Shown here piece by piece: positions 60,901-64,000 of a stretch of DNA of 64,000 nt. Both the position numbers and the translations under genes were made by a program. Origin of the DNA: Sorghum bicolor. Lineage: Eukaryota; Streptophyta; Magnoliopsida; Poales; Poaceae. Location: contig NC_012873.2 of NCBI RefSeq assembly GCF_000003195.3, positions 21,850,347 to 21,914,346 on the forward strand, read 5' to 3'. Position 1 is the first letter of the stretch. Every line of letters starts with the position of its first letter. A model generated the notes under the pieces. It worked only from the letters and a program-made list of their open reading frames with translations, was not told the origin of the DNA and made no database searches.

Positions 60901-62161
60901 CAAGGAGGGAAAACGAGCGCATGAGCATCGGGGAAACAAGAAGAGCTCGAAACGACCGCCTTCAAGGCGTGGTAGCGACTGGAGCAGCGTGTCCACGTGA
61001 AGGATTCCTCGGCGGCGACCCTGGCCGGAGTTGGAGAAGAGGGGGGGTGTTCCGGCGATTGAGTGGACTAGGGAGTGAGCTCGGAGGTGCACTGGGTTCG
61101 CAAGGAGGTGGCGGATGCTATGGACCGGTCAATTTAGCTCGGGAAGGATTGGTTGCGGTGAATTGAAAAGAGAAGCTCGTCGGGTTCTCTGGCTCAGAAC
61201 AGAGGAAACGCGCGGCGGCACCCACGCTGGTGCTCAAAGGGGAGGAGATGAGCCAAGGGCGTCCACGTTGCCTGGCGACGCAGGCAAGCAGGCAGCTGCG
61301 TGCCCGCACGGGCGCTCGCGGTGCTGCGCGCACGGCGGCCGCGTTGGACAGGGAGCCGGTGATCCCTATCGGGTCACTGTAGCAGACCCTTATCCCCTCT
61401 TTTCTGAACTTTGTGAAATTCAGCCGAAATTTGAACTGGAGTCAAATTTGTGTCAAAACAAAAGTTGTTCCAAATTTTATAAGCTACAAAACATGTTTCG
61501 GTGACCAGAGCTGATTTTGAGTGTAACAGGGTGAATTTGGCCAAAACAGTTTGGAAATCAAAATTCAATTTGAGAGGATTCAAATTTTTAACTTGGGGCA
61601 GATTAGAATTTCCAAAATTACTTTTGTTTTTCCTAAACAACTTGAAAAACTCCCAACATGAAAGTTGCTCAACTTTTTGTGCTCTACAACTTTCATGTTG
61701 ACCACTTTTCAAAACTCCAAATGGATTTTGAATTTGGAGGTTTAATTTGGAAAAGGGGACACTTTTCGGAAATCTGTATTTTCAAAATTACTTTGAATTT
61801 TGTATTGAACCTTCAAAAACTCAAAACACCAAAGTTGTACATCTTGCCAAGAGCTACAACTTTGCTTTTGAACTCAACCTCAAATTTTGCTTAGTTTTTG
61901 ACTTATGCAAAAGGGGGCAAATCTAGGATCCAGAAATCAGGGTTTTTCCCCCTTTTAGCTTTTCGGAAAATTTCCACCCTAGGGTTTAGCAACCACACAA
62001 GCATCAACACACCACATAAGCACACTCTACCTCCCTAAGCTCAAGCAATCAAAGTAAACTGGTTTTAAGTTGATGCATACTAATATGCTTAACAAATATG
62101 ATTTGCAATGCTCATGATGACATGATCCGTTTTTAGTAACCGTAACATCGGGGATGTTACA
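57936..62161 (-). repeat. 5' LTR of element B (4226 bp)
   Basis: Nearly identical to 47679-51906. The stem-loop is at 61655-61699 and the GC-rich core at about 60410-61375. Confidence 0.95.
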
Positions 62162-63014
62162 GGTACAGCTAGACAGGGGATATCTATGAGTATCCTAACC
62201 CAAACACCATGTTTACACTAGAGATGATTACTCTAAACTCTACGCGAAGAGATCAAAGTAAACTCATAAACCAAAGAACAATAAAACAAAGAACTTACTA
62301 GAATTTAGAAGTCGAAATACTGAAGAATCCTAGGAGCAAGCCTCGGGTTAGGAGACTTTATCCCACAGGTATAACCTCGGAGTAGACACCGACAGGCTAG
62401 GCTTCCTCCGATCTACACCTCCACTCTATCTCTCTGAATCTAGTAGAACTAATTCTACTCTCACATTGGATGCTAAGCCCTATGAGGTTGGAACCCTAAG
62501 GAACCTCTCTCTCTGAATCCTCTCTGGAAATATGCTAATGAATAATGGGGATTCTATCCCTCTAGGGGCAAGGGGCCTCGCTTATATAGCCCTCTCAAAT
62601 GAATCTGGGCCGTCGGGTCAAACTGACCTTGATTGAACGGTTCTCCTTGATCCTCAAAGGCGGTGGAGCATAATCCGCGTGATTCACCCTGATTGGCCAC
62701 CAGAGGTGGGCGGGCGCCCAAGGGGGGAGGGCGGGCGCCCTGCCCTCGGGCCCGATCGGCCTCCCGTTCGTTCCCGTGGCTTCTAGACTCTTCTAGATGA
62801 TAGAAAATTGTGCGTCACGTTAATATCTCTATGTAAACCCGACATGTGGGCCTTTTCTCCATATTTCCTGATAACTCCTGCAGAAATAGACAAACACCAA
62901 AACTCGTGGAATTCTGTCAGATAAGTCCCTAAGTCTGGGTGTTGGTTGCATTTTGATCTTTTTCTTTATTTATTTGATGATTATATTTGGTACTTAAGGA
63001 CCGTCAACAGCAGC

Positions 63015-64000
63015 AATTGCAATCGGCCATAGAATCTGGGAGAATCAAGTTTGATAATTCCAAATCTCAGAAGCTAATGAAAATTGATCAACACCCTTTC
63101 CCTGCAAATATGTTTGATGCCAAAGGTAAGACTAAAGTCTTAACATCAGAAACAGCTGAAAAGAACGCATCGGTGGATCCTTAGCATCAAGTAACCACCG
63201 ATGACGCCAAAGGCAAAGGCTTGATCAAGGAGGGTAGCATCTCTGGACGGCCTCCCTGCTCTGGTGTTGTGATTACTCATAAGCGGCATCGGGATACTTG
63301 GGAGCAGCGTGAGGATCGGTATCGGCGTCAACGAGAGGAGAGGGAGCGAGAATACTGGAATCGACATAAAGATCACTGGAATTGCCTGTTCTTCATTCAT
63401 TGTTGGGAGCAAAATATCAAATTGCCGACTGTCCGAGACTGTCCTGAGTGCAATGGTTATCATCGGTACGATCGGTCAGATCAGAGATTCCAGAACAAAG
63501 ATCGACGTTTCGATGGGCCGATTAGGGGGAGAATGTCAGTTCATAATCGGTTGGGGGGCAGGCTCAGTGTGCATGATAGGCTTGGTGAACGTGTTGGTCA
63601 TTTTCCAAGGAACCAAGAGGAACTTGAAGAAATGGCAGATGCATAGGTTCTCGATGAATTTATATTCTGCAGAGATGCTAATACTCATTGGGTAGAATCA
63701 AGGGAGGTTCGCTATCAGCCAGCATGGAAGACAAAGCTTCCCCGATGGTGCCCAGAAGGATTAACAAGGACATAGAGAAGGAGGATGCAGTGAGAACGCC
63801 AAGAAGATTTGTATAGAGAGGAGAATTCTTCCAAGTCTGAGGATCAGCAGCAGTTGGACCGCAAGAGGAAAGGACCATCGGCAGATGTTAACATGGTATT
63901 TATGTTGCTGATGGAGTTTCTTGCGCCTTTTAGCGAGGATGAGGAGGTAGGTTTCCCTAAGTAGATAGCTCAATTGGTGCTTGATCCAATGACAGTTGTC
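63015..64000 (+). pseudogene. Gag-pol of element D, part 3 (to window end)
   Basis: Resumes after solo LTR H with QLQSAIESGRIKFDN. It is collinear with C from 34147 downward: WNCLFFIHCWEQNIK, CPECNG, and GGRLSVHDRLG repeated with small changes, then LMEFLAPFSEDEE before the protease. Stops lie near 63181, 63644, 63772, 63790 and 63961. The protease, RT and the rest are beyond the window. Confidence 0.85.

Larger units (their letters stand above)
47679..62161 (-). mobile_element. Tekay chromovirus B (14.5 kb), TSD GGTAC, youngest insertion
   Basis: GGTAC lies at 47674-47678 and 62162-62166. Two near-identical LTRs (4228 and 4226 bp), PBS, ORF0, gag-pol with chromodomain and PPT are all present. 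By eye I found about 17 substitutions and one 2-bp indel between the LTRs (about 0.4%). The only breaks in coding sequence are two single-base indels, both in homopolymer runs. Confidence 0.95.
47293..63009 (-). mobile_element. Solo LTR H (about 1.23 kb of its own), split by element B, TSD GCAGC
   Basis: Its own sequence is 47293-47678 and 62167-63009. GCAGC lies at 47288-47292 and 63010-63014. It matches the E LTR in reverse orientation (ggtgagcacttcacccggg, then ggtacttaaggaccgtcaaca). A TATA-like ttatatagccc lies near 62583, with a doubled gggcgggcgccc box near 62705-62740. No internal region is present. Confidence 0.92.
22458..64000 (+). mobile_element. Tat-lineage Gypsy element D, host of nested insertions, runs off the window
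   Basis: Its own sequence is 22458-24792, 45478-45486, 46812-47287 and 63015-64000; the rest is inserted DNA. Joining across the three duplications (GAGAC, AAAAC, GCAGC) gives one collinear gag that matches C's. It is the oldest layer in the right two thirds of the window and is strongly decayed. Its pol, 3' region and 3' LTR lie beyond 64000. Confidence 0.88.

Overview
The window is plant nuclear DNA made almost entirely of nested LTR retrotransposons, with no ordinary host gene in view. Large Ty3/Gypsy elements of the Tekay, Tat and Athila-like types, 4-kb LTRs with GC-rich centres and a Helitron 3' end point to a large-genome grass, perhaps panicoid. That assignment is inference.

Layout, left to right. 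(1) 1-12123: Tekay chromovirus A on the minus strand, its 3' LTR cut by the window edge. (2) 12124-12261: Helitron 3' terminus, into which A inserted. (3) 12262-19723: Athila-like, non-autonomous material (F) on the minus strand, with an inverted partial copy at its left end and a solo LTR (J) inside. (4) 19724-22457: decayed minus-strand gag and LTR of a second Gypsy element (G). (5) From 22458 past the window end: plus-strand Tat-lineage element D, the host for everything to its right. D is split by element C (24793-45472, TSD GAGAC), solo LTR I (45487-46806, TSD AAAAC) and solo LTR H (47293-63009, TSD GCAGC). C is itself split by non-autonomous element E (34148-42444, TSD CCAAT). H is split by Tekay element B (47679-62161, TSD GGTAC). 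Each duplication was read directly from both flanks.

Elements A and B have the order 5' LTR, initiator-Met-type PBS, extra ORF (ORF0), gag, protease, RT, RNase H, integrase, chromodomain, PPT, 3' LTR. ORF0 is the most striking item. In B its N-terminus resembles the tail of histone H3 (15 of 21 positions, including K4, R8, K9 and K14), followed by a coiled coil and an acidic tail, in an element whose integrase ends in a chromodomain. The coiled-coil part differs between A and B almost only at synonymous sites.

Elements C and D are Tat type, with a second archaeal-type RNase H in C. C carries, antisense to pol, a six-exon plant mobile domain (PMD) gene with its own TATA box. The same elements are densely peppered with ATCGGC/GCCGAT on both strands: 29 sites in the 3.1-kb PMD gene against about 1.5 expected by chance, and almost none in the neighbouring families. 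The PMD gene, the antisense promoter and the dispersed motif may form one system, but this is a hypothesis. Nearly all coding regions are broken by stops or frameshifts. Element B is youngest, with about 0.4% LTR divergence.
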